From positions 868,001-932,000 of the forward strand of contig NZ_CP032757.1 of assembly GCF_003641185.1 (NCBI RefSeq): DNA of 64,000 bases, given 5' to 3'. The notes under the pieces are model-generated. The model did no database searches. It had not been told where the DNA came from and was given only the letters and a program-made list of their open reading frames with translations. The stretch is from Lactiplantibacillus pentosus. Lineage in GTDB: Bacteria; Bacillota; Bacilli; Lactobacillales; Lactobacillaceae. The translations under genes were made by a program, and so were the position numbers. Position 1 is the first letter of the stretch. Each line of letters starts with the position of its first letter. Below are positions 1-7,702 of this stretch, in pieces.

Positions 1-20
1 TTGATTTGGTCGCATTTTAG

Positions 21-142
21 ATTGGTCTACATGCAAACAAACACATATACCAATGTATTATCTAGTTGACATTTATCTGGTGTAACGGTAAAGTTAACTT
101 GTTTCTAGGAAATATACCAATCGGAGGTTAGACTAGACCAAT
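21..142. promoter_or_regulatory. Possible GntR/NagR-type operator half-sites upstream of glmS
   Basis: Four related half-sites are seen: ATTGGTCTA at 21-29, ATATACCAAT at 45-54 and again at 112-121, and TAGACCAAT at 134-142. They resemble arms of the amino-sugar regulator operator (TTGGT-TATA-ACCAA type) bound by NagR/DasR-family GntR repressors. No single full palindrome is perfect, so the regulator assignment is inference. Confidence 0.35.
66..94 (+). promoter_or_regulatory. Putative promoter of glmS
   Basis: TTGACA at 66-71 and TAAAGT at 89-94 with a 17-nt spacer, upstream of the ribozyme and flanked by the operator-like half-sites. Confidence 0.45.
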
Positions 143-159
143 TGTTAATTGGTTAAAGC

Positions 160-297
160 GGAATAGCGCCAGGACTTTAGAATCTAAAGTTGACGAGGAT
201 GACGTTTATCGATAATCGACGGGTGACGTCAGGGACTGCACTCTACAGGTCAATTACAAAAACCAGTTGTGAAATTGGTGACAGATATTTTGACCAC
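160..297 (+). ncRNA. glmS ribozyme (glucosamine-6-phosphate-activated self-cleaving leader)
   Basis: The leader carries the hallmark blocks of the glmS ribozyme in order: TAGCGCCAG at the 5' end, a short paired element closed into AAAGTTGACGAGGATG, then TTTATCGA-ATCGACGGGTGACGTC, and later P4-like CCAGT/ATTGG pairing and GACAGA. By analogy with the known family, cleavage falls just before G166. Binding of GlcN6P would trigger cleavage and mRNA decay, giving product feedback on glmS. The 3' limit is approximate. The order and spacing of the blocks make the identification strong. Confidence 0.9.
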
Positions 298-337
298 GCA
301 GCTAGAAACAATTCAAACAGTAAAGGAAGAATTATTT

Positions 338-2155
338 ATGTGTGGAATTGTTGGTGTAACTGGAAAAGATAGCGCAGTATCAATCTTATTGAATGGATTG
401 GAAAAATTGGAATACCGGGGCTACGATTCAGCCGGTATCTATGTTAACGACCAAGATGGTCATGATTATTTAGTTAAAGAAAAGGGTCGCATCGATGACC
501 TTCGTAAAGAAGTGAGCGAAGCCGTTCATGGCTCAACTGGGATCGGCCATACGCGTTGGGCAACCCATGGTGAACCAAGTGTTGCTAACGCCCATCCACA
601 AGTTTCCGCTGATGGTCGTTTCTACTTAGTCCACAACGGTGTGATCGAAAACTTCCAAGATTTGAAACAAACTTACTTAAGTGATGTTACTTTCAAATCA
701 CAAACTGATACCGAAGTCATCGTGCAATTAGTTGACCGGTTCGTGACGAAGGAAAACTTGAGCACCTTGGATGCCTTCCGGAAGACGCTGAGCTTATTAG
801 GCCACTCTTCATACGGTTTCTTATTAATGGACAAAGAAGATCCTGATACGTTATACGTGGCTAAGAACAAGAGTCCACTATTGATTGGGGTTGGCGACGG
901 CTTCAACGTGGTCTGCTCAGATAGTTTGGCAATGCTTGACCAAACCAAGGATTTCTTGGAACTTCAAGATGGCGAAATCGTTGTGGTTAAGCCTAATGAA
1001 ATCAAGATTACCAACCAAGCGGGCGAATCCGTTGAACGGAAGCCATTCCATGTCGACATTGACGCAGCTCAAGCCGACAAAGGCACTTACCCATTCTACA
1101 TGTTGAAGGAAATCGACGAACAACCAAACGTGATGCGGAAGTTATCCCAAGTTTACTTAAACGATGCGGGTGAACCAGTGATTAATGATGATTTAATGAC
1201 TGCGCTCAAAGCCGCTGACCGGCTTTATATCGTTGCCGCTGGGACAAGCTACCACGCTGGTTTAGTGGGTGCCAAGTTATTCGAATCACTTGCTGGTGTA
1301 CCAACTGAAGTGCACGTTTCATCTGAATTCGCTTATAACCAACCATTATTATCGGCACACCCATTCTTCATCTTCCTGACACAGTCTGGTGAAACTGCCG
1401 ATAGTCGTGAAGTGCTCTTAAACGTCAACGAACAGCACTTCCCAAGTTTGACGATCACGAACGTGCCAAACTCAACGTTATCACGGGAAGCAACTTACAC
1501 GTTATTGCTCCATGCCGGTCCAGAAATCGCGGTGGCTTCAACCAAAGCTTACACGGCCCAAATCGCATTGGAAGCAATTCTCGCCAAAGCTTTAGGCGTC
1601 GCAACCAACCAGCCGGCTGCGGATGACTTCGATGTCAAGCAACAACTTGCACTGGTCGCAAACGGGATGCAAGCTTTAGTTGATGAAAAGGATACGTTCG
1701 AGAAGATCTCGAAGGACGCATTGTTGAATACGCCAAACGCCTTTTACATCGGCCGGGGCTTAGACTATGCCGTTTCACTAGAAACTGCTTTGAAGTTGAA
1801 GGAAATTTCCTACGTGCAAGCGGAAGGTTTTGCTTCAGGTGAACTCAAGCATGGCACGATTGCCTTGATTGAAAAGGATACGCCAGTTATTGGGATTATC
1901 ACCCAGAAGAATACCGCTGGTTTGACGCGTTCCAACTTACAAGAAGTGGCCGCTCGGGGTGCGAAGACGATTACGATCGTTACCGATAACTTAGCCAAGG
2001 ACGGCGACACGGTAATCTTACCAGCCGTTGACGAACGGTTGACGGCCTTGTTAAGCGTCGTTCCTGGTCAATTACTCGCTTACTACACGAGTTTGAACAA
2101 GGGCTTAGACGTTGACAAGCCACGGAACCTTGCTAAGAGTGTTACCGTTGAATAA
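338..2155 (+). CDS. glmS: Glutamine-fructose-6-phosphate aminotransferase (isomerizing)
   Basis: Makes glucosamine-6-phosphate from fructose-6-phosphate and glutamine, the entry step to UDP-GlcNAc for cell wall synthesis. The ATG at 338 is chosen although the frame is open further upstream: it gives the MCGIVGVTG N-terminus, whose Cys becomes the catalytic nucleophile after Met removal, and AAAGGAAGA lies just before it. The product is 605 residues, the usual size. The N-terminal glutaminase half (about 1-220) has HTRWATHG and HNGVIEN; two SIS sugar-isomerase domains follow (TSYHAG, SQSGETADS, STKAYTAQ), ending in the family C-terminus DKPRNLAKSVTVE. Controlled by the upstream ribozyme. Confidence 0.97.
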   Translation: MCGIVGVTGKDSAVSILLNGLEKLEYRGYDSAGIYVNDQDGHDYLVKEKGRIDDLRKEVSEAVHGSTGIGHTRWATHGEPSVANAHPQVSADGRFYLVHNGVIENFQDLKQTYLSDVTFKSQTDTEVIVQLVDRFVTKENLSTLDAFRKTLSLLGHSSYGFLLMDKEDPDTLYVAKNKSPLLIGVGDGFNVVCSDSLAMLDQTKDFLELQDGEIVVVKPNEIKITNQAGESVERKPFHVDIDAAQADKGTYPFYMLKEIDEQPNVMRKLSQVYLNDAGEPVINDDLMTALKAADRLYIVAAGTSYHAGLVGAKLFESLAGVPTEVHVSSEFAYNQPLLSAHPFFIFLTQSGETADSREVLLNVNEQHFPSLTITNVPNSTLSREATYTLLLHAGPEIAVASTKAYTAQIALEAILAKALGVATNQPAADDFDVKQQLALVANGMQALVDEKDTFEKISKDALLNTPNAFYIGRGLDYAVSLETALKLKEISYVQAEGFASGELKHGTIALIEKDTPVIGIITQKNTAGLTRSNLQEVAARGAKTITIVTDNLAKDGDTVILPAVDERLTALLSVVPGQLLAYYTSLNKGLDVDKPRNLAKSVTVE

Positions 2156-2186
2156 CTCATTAAAATAAAAGTGTGTGGGCACCAGG

Positions 2187-2221
2187 AAACGTCATCGGCA
2201 GTCGTCCGATGGCGTTTTTTG
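2187..2221 (+). terminator. Intrinsic terminator of glmS
   Basis: AACGTCATCGG / CCGATGGCGTT stem followed by TTTTTT, 30 nt after the glmS stop. Confidence 0.85.
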
Positions 2222-2442
2222 TCGGGGTAGCTGCGGAACAGCAACGGTTTACTGACTAGCATCCGCGATGAATTTGGGCTTATAATGGAAAGAACCTGAT
2301 TTTGTGATGTATCGGGCTACGATGGTGGGATGACCACCGTTTGATTAGTAGTTGCGAGTTAATCGGCAGAATCAATTGGATAGTTGATGGTTTAGAAATC
2401 GTAGACCATTGGGTAAAGTAAAAGTAACTAGCAGAGGATGAG

Positions 2443-3267
2443 GTGAATCGAGTGGCAATCAAGTTAATTGCGACGGACTTGAACGGAACGTTATTGCACC
2501 AGGACCAGCAGTTTGACCGGGCACGCTTCAAACGGGTCTTAGCATCGTTGAAATCGATCGGTGTGTCATTGGTGCTGTCGTCGGGGAATCAGTACGCCCA
2601 TTTACAACAGTTGTTTCATGATGTGATGGCAGATAATCTGATTGTGGTCGCTGAAAACGGGGCGTCGATTTATGCGCAGGATCAGCTGATTTTTGACGGC
2701 AGTTTGTCCGCAAAACAACAGCGCCAATTTGTGACGGTCGACCGCCAACAGCCATTATTCAAACAGGCGTACGTCATTCTAGTCGGCAGTCACGGCTCGT
2801 ATACTGAAACGGGGGCGCCAGCCAAATTAGTGGCGATGGCGCGTCAGTTCTATGATAACTTGGCATTGGTTGACGACCTCGCAAAAGTGCGGGATACCAT
2901 CAAAAAAATTAGTATCGCAACGCGTCCGGAAGCAGCTGCATCACTGGTAACGCAAGCTAACGACTATTTTGCCGGGCAACTGAAAGCCCATGATAGCGGC
3001 TATGGTGTCGTTGATTTGGTCGCGCAAAACGTCGGCAAGTTGCCAGCGATTCAGTTTTTAGCCACTAAGATGGGACTAACGGCGGATAACATCATGGCCT
3101 TTGGTGACGGCGACAATGACGTCCCACTGTTGCAGTACGCGACGCACAGTTTTGCGATGTCAAACGCGCCAGCAGCCATTCAAGCGGCCGCCAAACACGT
3201 GACGACTGTGGATAATGAACATGACGGGGTCTTAGCGACAATCGAGGCACAACTACTGAATCACTGA
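2443..3267 (+). CDS. Cof-type HAD-superfamily hydrolase
   Basis: Predicted sugar-phosphate-type phosphatase of the Cof/YbiV branch of HAD proteins (274 residues, normal size). Motif I is ATDLNGTLL, motif II is SSGN, and the C-terminal metal motif is FGDGDNDVPLL. Motif I reads DxN where most members have DxD, so the residue that normally acts as general acid/base is Asn. A GTG start at 2443 is assumed; a GTG at 2452, better spaced from GATGAGG, is equally possible and would remove three residues. It stands alone between two terminators. Substrate unknown. Confidence 0.85.
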   Translation: MNRVAIKLIATDLNGTLLHQDQQFDRARFKRVLASLKSIGVSLVLSSGNQYAHLQQLFHDVMADNLIVVAENGASIYAQDQLIFDGSLSAKQQRQFVTVDRQQPLFKQAYVILVGSHGSYTETGAPAKLVAMARQFYDNLALVDDLAKVRDTIKKISIATRPEAAASLVTQANDYFAGQLKAHDSGYGVVDLVAQNVGKLPAIQFLATKMGLTADNIMAFGDGDNDVPLLQYATHSFAMSNAPAAIQAAAKHVTTVDNEHDGVLATIEAQLLNH

Positions 3268-3386
3268 TGGATAAGTGGCTGTGGAGACCGATACTAATCG
3301 TGAGTGGATTGCGTCGAAGCTAGATTTCACATCGCGGTTCGTGTTTAACGGCGGTTATGATTATGTTGTGAATCAGCTAATAAATA

Positions 3387-3436
3387 AAACCTTGGCACGA
3401 CTGGAAAAGGTATTCTGGTCGTGCCAAGGTTTTTTA
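3387..3436 (+). terminator. Intrinsic terminator between HAD gene and tetR
   Basis: AAACCTTGGCACGAC / GTCGTGCCAAGGTTTTTT, a long perfect stem. It sits between convergent genes and has a usable T/A run on both sides, so it may serve both strands. Confidence 0.9.
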
Positions 3437-3466
3437 GATTGTGATTTAAGCCTCGCCGCCTGAGTC

Positions 3467-4057
3467 TTATTTTAGGGGTTGATGTGGATAAAAGAACTGA
3501 TGGATACCATAGGCGTTCAGTGAAACTAAGCGCTGTTTGACCTCCTCAAGATTCAGTCCCAATTCGCCGGTAAAATAAAGCCGGTAGAAGGTCAGGTTGT
3601 TGTGAATCAGAAAGCTTGAACAGACCTTGGCGTCGACTGCCGACAAATGGTAGCTGGCTTGAATCGTGGCCGTTAACCCATCTGCTACCGCGGTCTGAAT
3701 CTTGCGTGACAGAAAGCTGTAATCGTCGTTGAGCAGAATGACACGGTTAAAGGCCTCAGATTGACGGAAATAGGCGACGAGCCGGTCAAAAATCAAGCCT
3801 GGTTGCGCAATGGTTTGTTTGAAGTCCTGGGGGTCGATCAGTGCAAGAATGTTATTGGCCCCTTCTTCAACGAACGTTTCAGCGAGGTCGTCGATGGTGT
3901 CAAAGTGCAGATAGAACGTCTTACGATTGACGTTAGCGACGCTGGTGAGCTCTTTGACGGTAATGTCACGATACCGCGGGTACTTGAGCGCTAAGGTCCG
4001 AAAAGCCGCCTTAAGCGCTGCCTGTGTCCGTTGAACGCGTAAATCAGTCGTTGGCAA
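3467..4057 (-). CDS. TetR-family transcriptional regulator
   Basis: 196 residues. The N-terminal helix-turn-helix is clear (about residues 30-60: ITVKELTSVANVNRKTFYLHF, with the TFYLHF signature of TetR proteins), followed by a helical ligand/dimer domain with no recognisable specificity. The TTG start is supported by AGGGGG nine bases ahead, which overlaps the stop region of the upstream galM-like gene; the two genes are 12 nt apart and form an operon. It may regulate this operon. Effector unknown. Confidence 0.85.
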   Translation of the reverse strand: MPTTDLRVQRTQAALKAAFRTLALKYPRYRDITVKELTSVANVNRKTFYLHFDTIDDLAETFVEEGANNILALIDPQDFKQTIAQPGLIFDRLVAYFRQSEAFNRVILLNDDYSFLSRKIQTAVADGLTATIQASYHLSAVDAKVCSSFLIHNNLTFYRLYFTGELGLNLEEVKQRLVSLNAYGIHQFFYPHQPLK

Positions 4058-4069
4058 ATAGCACGCCCC

Positions 4070-5089
4070 CTAAACGTCGTAAATATTCGTAAAACGATAA
4101 GCCGTCTGGTAGGTCACGGGGACGTTTGGTTCAATGATAATGCTGCCAAACGCCTTATGATGAATGGCATCTGGGAGTTTTTGCGCTTGCAAAGACAGCC
4201 CCAGCTGGGAGCGCATTGGTTTACCACCATTGAGTCGGTAGCGGTCGTCACGGTAGTTCGTGGCGCTCGAAACCACGACGGCTGGTGCATTCGTCCGCAT
4301 GGTTAATTTTCGCCCGCTGACCCGGTCCAACAATTCGACTTGTGGATAGGGGGTATCGTTTAACACGAAGCCGTGCCGCAAGCCACCTTTGATCTGAGCA
4401 ATTTGTGGACCGATTTCGGTGCGGTCGCGGAAGTCAAACGGGGAGCCGGTGACCCACGGTAGCTTGCCCGTTGGAATATCATGCTTGTTCAGTGCCGCGT
4501 ATTCGTCCGCGTTGATTTTGAGAATCTGATGGTCAATCAATCGTTCGGCATCGCCGCTGAGGTTGAAATAAGTGTGGTTGGTCGGGTTGAACAGAGTCGT
4601 TTGATCACTCTTGCCCGTGTAACTAATGGTAAACTTACCATCATTATCCAGCACAAAGTTGGCGGTGATGGTCATCGTTCCTGGATAGCCATTCTCACCG
4701 TCTAACGTGATGTATTGCATGACCAAACCAACCTGGTCACTGGTGTGTAGCTTGCGTTCAAGAAACCAGGGTTCAAAGGAAATTTGTGGCATATTACCGC
4801 CATTCAAATGATTTTCGCCGGCATTTTGCGTTAAGTCATATTGCCGCCAGTGCGCATTCTTAATGACACCTGCGACCCGGGCGACCGTCGCCCCAAAAAA
4901 GGATTGTTTGTCGATATAGTCCGCGCCTTCGTCGAATCCAAGAATGATATTGGCAAATTTGCCATCCTTATCATGGGTGCGAATCGCCGTGATGGTCGCG
5001 CCCCAATCCATGATGGTCACACTCATGTGATGATTATTAACTAATGTATAATAATTGATACCGTTTTCTTGATGCTCTAGTATTTTCAT
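4070..5089 (-). CDS. Aldose 1-epimerase (mutarotase) family protein, non-canonical active site
   Basis: 339 residues, the length of bacterial GalM, with the family landmarks in order: DWGATIT (28-34), FFGATVARVAG (64-74), GENHLNGG (91-98), NPTNHTYFNLSG (168-179) and LPDAIHHKAFG (305-315). The conserved His of the NHTYFN motif is H172. Where GalM normally has LHGG this protein has LNGG (N96); where it has DH before the FVL block it has RH; and where it has the catalytic Glu (LExQ...PD) it has Q301 (LQAQKLPD). Classical mutarotation is therefore doubtful; it may act on another sugar or be a binding/regulatory homologue. First gene of an operon with tetR. Confidence 0.8.
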   Translation of the reverse strand: MKILEHQENGINYYTLVNNHHMSVTIMDWGATITAIRTHDKDGKFANIILGFDEGADYIDKQSFFGATVARVAGVIKNAHWRQYDLTQNAGENHLNGGNMPQISFEPWFLERKLHTSDQVGLVMQYITLDGENGYPGTMTITANFVLDNDGKFTISYTGKSDQTTLFNPTNHTYFNLSGDAERLIDHQILKINADEYAALNKHDIPTGKLPWVTGSPFDFRDRTEIGPQIAQIKGGLRHGFVLNDTPYPQVELLDRVSGRKLTMRTNAPAVVVSSATNYRDDRYRLNGGKPMRSQLGLSLQAQKLPDAIHHKAFGSIIIEPNVPVTYQTAYRFTNIYDV

Positions 5090-5135
5090 AACACCCTTAC
5101 CCCCATAACGCCTTCCCGAGTAACTGCCTACTTTT

Positions 5136-5165
5136 AGTATATTTCATTAGTAATGAGATTGCGAA
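5136..5165 (-). promoter_or_regulatory. Putative promoter of the galM-like/tetR operon
   Basis: Read leftwards: TTCGCA (5165-5160), 18-nt spacer, TATACT (5141-5136). The transcript would start about 40 nt before the ATG. Confidence 0.4.
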
Positions 5166-5267
5166 CGATAACCGTCCTGGATGTCGGTGTGGCGCAATTG
5201 TTTTGGTAGTGATTTTTAAATGAGTTGAATATCAAAATGGGTGGGGTGGCAATCAAGGGTGATTCGC

Positions 5268-5355
5268 TGAGATCCATTGGAAATAGTACAGGCTAGCGTA
5301 AACCTGCAGTGATAAATTCGTCCTCGTATACTTGATTCCAGGTATGCTAAAAAAA
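5268..5355 (+). repeat. Degenerate fragment (R0) of the palindromic repeat family
   Basis: CTGAGATCCATTGGAAA, then CGTAAACCTGC, CGTCCT and CCAGGTATGCT, align in order with the left end of R1 (CTGAGACCCGCTGGAAA, CGTAAACTTGC, CGTCCT, CCAGGCATTCT) with many changes. It looks like a decayed left end, about 0.5 kb upstream of R1. Confidence 0.55.
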
Positions 5356-5591
5356 AGACGTGGCAGGACGGTGCTCATTTATGTAAATAGGTAATAATCT
5401 CAAACAAAAATACTTATTGTTTTCCACTGCACATGCTCACGATTAGACAATATCAGTAACGGCCGTACGTTAAAGAAAGTCAACTAATAAACGGCAGGTC
5501 TAGTACCGCGGGCGTATGACTGTTACGATGCGATTTAACAGGGACTTAGCCATCAAACTGAAATAATTTATCTATTTATTTCGACTAACTG

Positions 5592-5620
5592 TTGACAACG
5601 CTTACAAATTCGCTTATTCT
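5592..5620 (+). promoter_or_regulatory. Promoter with an overlapping perfect cre (CcpA) site
   Basis: TTGACA (5592-5597), 17-nt spacer, TATTCT (5615-5620). TGACAACGCTTACA at 5593-5606 fits the cre consensus TGWNANCGNTNNCA at every position and covers the -35 box, so CcpA should repress here when preferred sugars are present. Confidence 0.7.
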
Positions 5621-5626
5621 TAGTTT

Positions 5627-5707
5627 GTAAGGTATTTAGTTACCTTCTAATCAATTCTCTTTCTCTCTTATGCCGACCACTATCTGCTTGGATAGTGGTT
5701 TTTTTCT
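5627..5707 (+). ncRNA. Candidate CcpA-regulated small RNA
   Basis: The promoter at 5592-5620 is followed within about 80 nt by an intrinsic terminator (GACCACTATC / GATAGTGGT plus seven T, 5675-5705), leaving no room for a protein gene. The predicted transcript has a 5' hairpin (AAGGTA / TACCTT), an unpaired pyrimidine-rich stretch (TTCTCTTTCTCTCTT, 5654-5668) complementary to purine-rich ribosome sites, and the terminator hairpin. This is the usual three-part form of a trans-acting sRNA. The function is inference. Confidence 0.6.
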
Positions 5708-5736
5708 GTCCAACTTATGATATTTGGTGTCCAACT

Positions 5737-6633
5737 AATTTGGCACGAATCATGATTAAAGCATGCCAATTTTAAGTTTTTAAGTTCAAAAGCAGCCAGC
5801 TGAGACCCGCTGGAAACAGTACGAGTTACCGTAAACTTGCTGTGGTGGATGCGTCCTAGGCCGGCTTCCAGGCATTCTGGGCAATGGCCGGAACGTGGTG
5901 GACACAGATTTAAGCCGACAGACCACGTCTTAAATACTGGTCTTTCACTAACCAAGCACAAAACGCTTGCTAAGTGAAATTTCACCACTTGGCCTTGCCC
6001 AGAATGCCTTCCAGCCGGGATGGTATTCGAAAGGCGGACATTTGCGAACCCAACTTTTGATGGAATGTTCGTTGATCCACAGTAAACAGTCAATTTGATA
6101 TTCAACTGTCAGACTTGTTTGTAACAATAGCTAAACTTTCTCCCCAGGTTTTAAGCTTTCGAATCAGTGTTTCATTAAATTTGTCACAACTTTCTATGAT
6201 CGTCTGAAATAGCAAAGTCTCGAATTCTAGACGAAGGTAATTCTTCGACTAAATTCAAAACTAGTTGACATTTAATTTAGTGAATTATATTCTGTTAATC
6301 TTCTCAGTACTCAAATGCCATAAAACATGATTGACACCGATTGAAAGTTTGCCTGAAGGCCCGGCCTCCTAATATTCAATGGTCAATTGCACCAAGATAG
6401 GTGGCCGTTCATCCGCCATTCGAGCGGCTTCCCGACTGTAGGGGCTGGCTGACAATGCTCAAGGGCGAAGTTCTTCTTGTCCGGGTGGTATTCCCGGGCT
6501 AGAAGAAGACTCGTATTTGAAATTGCGCAACGGGTTTCTGCGTGAGTTCAAATCGATGTCCGCCCTGTTCCAGCGTTGTCAGCCAGCCCCGGAAGGCGGA
6601 CTAGGACGCGCATCGGTTGACGAACAGGAATCC
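5737..6633 (+). repeat. Palindromic modular repeat, copy R1 (right end truncated)
   Basis: About 0.9 kb with no credible gene. In order: an outer hairpin (AATTTGGCA / TGCCAATTTT, 5737-5773), a left end CAGCCAGCTGAGACCCGCTGG (5793-5812), module B closed by GGCATTCTGGGCAATG / TTGCCCAGAATGCC (5872-6011) with inner hairpins, a spacer of about 300 nt, then module A closed by GGGGCTGGCTGACAATGCT / AGCGTTGTCAGCCAGCCCC (6441-6590) with two inner hairpins. The right terminal inverted repeat present in R4 is missing; the match stops near 6633, just before a promoter. Confidence 0.85.
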
Positions 6634-6649
6634 ACTAAGTAAGTGGGCT

Positions 6650-6678
6650 TTGACACCGTCGCTGGCCCTCGCTATACT
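6650..6678 (+). promoter_or_regulatory. Promoter of the 102-residue hypothetical gene
   Basis: TTGACA (6650-6655), 17-nt spacer, TATACT (6673-6678), close to consensus and 24 nt before the start codon. It directly abuts the broken end of R1. Confidence 0.8.
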
Positions 6679-6702
6679 AAAGTTTGAAGTGAGGGATGAC
6701 AG

Positions 6703-7011
6703 TTGAAAAATCATGAAGTGTTAGATTTGATTCAAGAGATTACCCGTAATGACGGGACAACTTACATGGAAATTGGCAATATGTTGATGAATGGTCGTGC
6801 CGAACTAGCTGCTGAACGGGGATTCATTAAGCAGGTCCGAATCTTGCAGTTGAATATTCCACATTCGACCCACGTGGTGAAATATGAGCAGTACATTAAC
6901 GAAACCTTTACAATCCCGGATGAGAGTATGGATCATTGGGAAGAATGGACGAAGACGCCGGAAATGCAAGAAGAAGTCGATATGATTTTGAAAGAAAACC
7001 ATATTGGTTAA
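6703..7011 (+). CDS. Hypothetical protein, 102 residues
   Basis: Not recognised. The TTG start follows GAGGG by seven bases; the ATG at 6697 is out of frame and hits a stop at once. Acidic, soluble-looking protein with no signal peptide or membrane segment, rich in Glu and Met toward the C-terminus (DHWEEWTKTPEMQEEVDMILKE). Monocistronic, with its own consensus promoter and terminator, which supports it being a real gene. Confidence 0.7.
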   Translation: MKNHEVLDLIQEITRNDGTTYMEIGNMLMNGRAELAAERGFIKQVRILQLNIPHSTHVVKYEQYINETFTIPDESMDHWEEWTKTPEMQEEVDMILKENHIG

Positions 7012-7154
7012 ACGAAACACACCATCGTTCAGTGCATTACTGGTAGCAATTTAAGGGCATCATGATGGGTGACAGCGTGTTGAATGAGTCGCTTCAAACG
7101 CTGCGTTACAGGACATTCATCAACTCGATGTTAATTTAAATCAGAACCTAAGAA

Positions 7155-7198
7155 GAGTCGCCACAAGCAGACAGCGTTACGCTTGTGACGACTTTTTT
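7155..7198 (+). terminator. Intrinsic terminator
   Basis: AGTCGCCACAAGC / GCTTGTGACGACT stem with a C/A mismatch, then TTTTTT; about 145 nt after the 102-residue gene. Confidence 0.85.
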
Positions 7199-7224
7199 GG
7201 GTGCCGTTGGGCGGGGAAAATAAC

Positions 7225-7252
7225 TTACAAATCAAAAAATCCGTGGTATTAT
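7225..7252 (+). promoter_or_regulatory. Putative promoter of the hypothetical/nitroreductase operon
   Basis: TTACAA (7225-7230), 16-nt spacer, TATTAT (7247-7252), 27 nt before the GTG start. Confidence 0.45.
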
Positions 7253-7279
7253 CGTTAAGCGTGCATAGGAGGGTGAGCC

Positions 7280-7702
7280 GTGACCGAATCATTATTACAA
7301 TTTATTCAGAATCATTTTCAGACGCGTTTTCGGTTTCGCAACGGCTTTGAATCACGGTTGACCGTTCAAATTTTGACACGGCTAATTAGTGAGCATTCGG
7401 AAAGTTTATTATTAACGCGCCCAGAAATCGAGCGTTTGGCGGGGTGTTCCCTAGATGCGCCAGAACTGCGGCGCGAGTACTTCCCGAAGAGTGAAATGAC
7501 GTTGTTAGAAACGGCGTTAGACGAGTTGACAACGCTCAGTGTCATGATGGTCCAAGACCAGGGACGGACCCGCTATCCCTTATTTCGGAGTATCCAACTT
7601 GACCAAGTTTGTCAGCGCATCGTTTTTAATTTGAATTTAGACGTTTTACCCCAATTAACCAGTTGGGCCCAAGAACTTCAGCAAGAACAGGAGCGATATT
7701 AA
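7280..7702 (+). CDS. Hypothetical protein, 140 residues
   Basis: Not recognised. GTG start behind AGGAGGG. Soluble and helical by eye, with a middle section (RPEIERLAGCSLDAPELRREYFPKSEMTLLETALDELTTLSVM) that could be a winged-helix-like fold. Its stop codon touches the GTG start of the following nitroreductase gene, so the two are translationally coupled and probably act together. Confidence 0.75.
   Translation: MTESLLQFIQNHFQTRFRFRNGFESRLTVQILTRLISEHSESLLLTRPEIERLAGCSLDAPELRREYFPKSEMTLLETALDELTTLSVMMVQDQGRTRYPLFRSIQLDQVCQRIVFNLNLDVLPQLTSWAQELQQEQERY

Noticed and set aside
3275..3463. 62-codon frame after the HAD gene.
   Set aside because: Passes through the terminator stem and lacks a ribosome site.
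5680..6105. 141-codon minus-strand reading frame.
   Set aside because: It runs through the sRNA terminator and the hairpins of repeat R1, has no ribosome site, and is not kept in the other copies.
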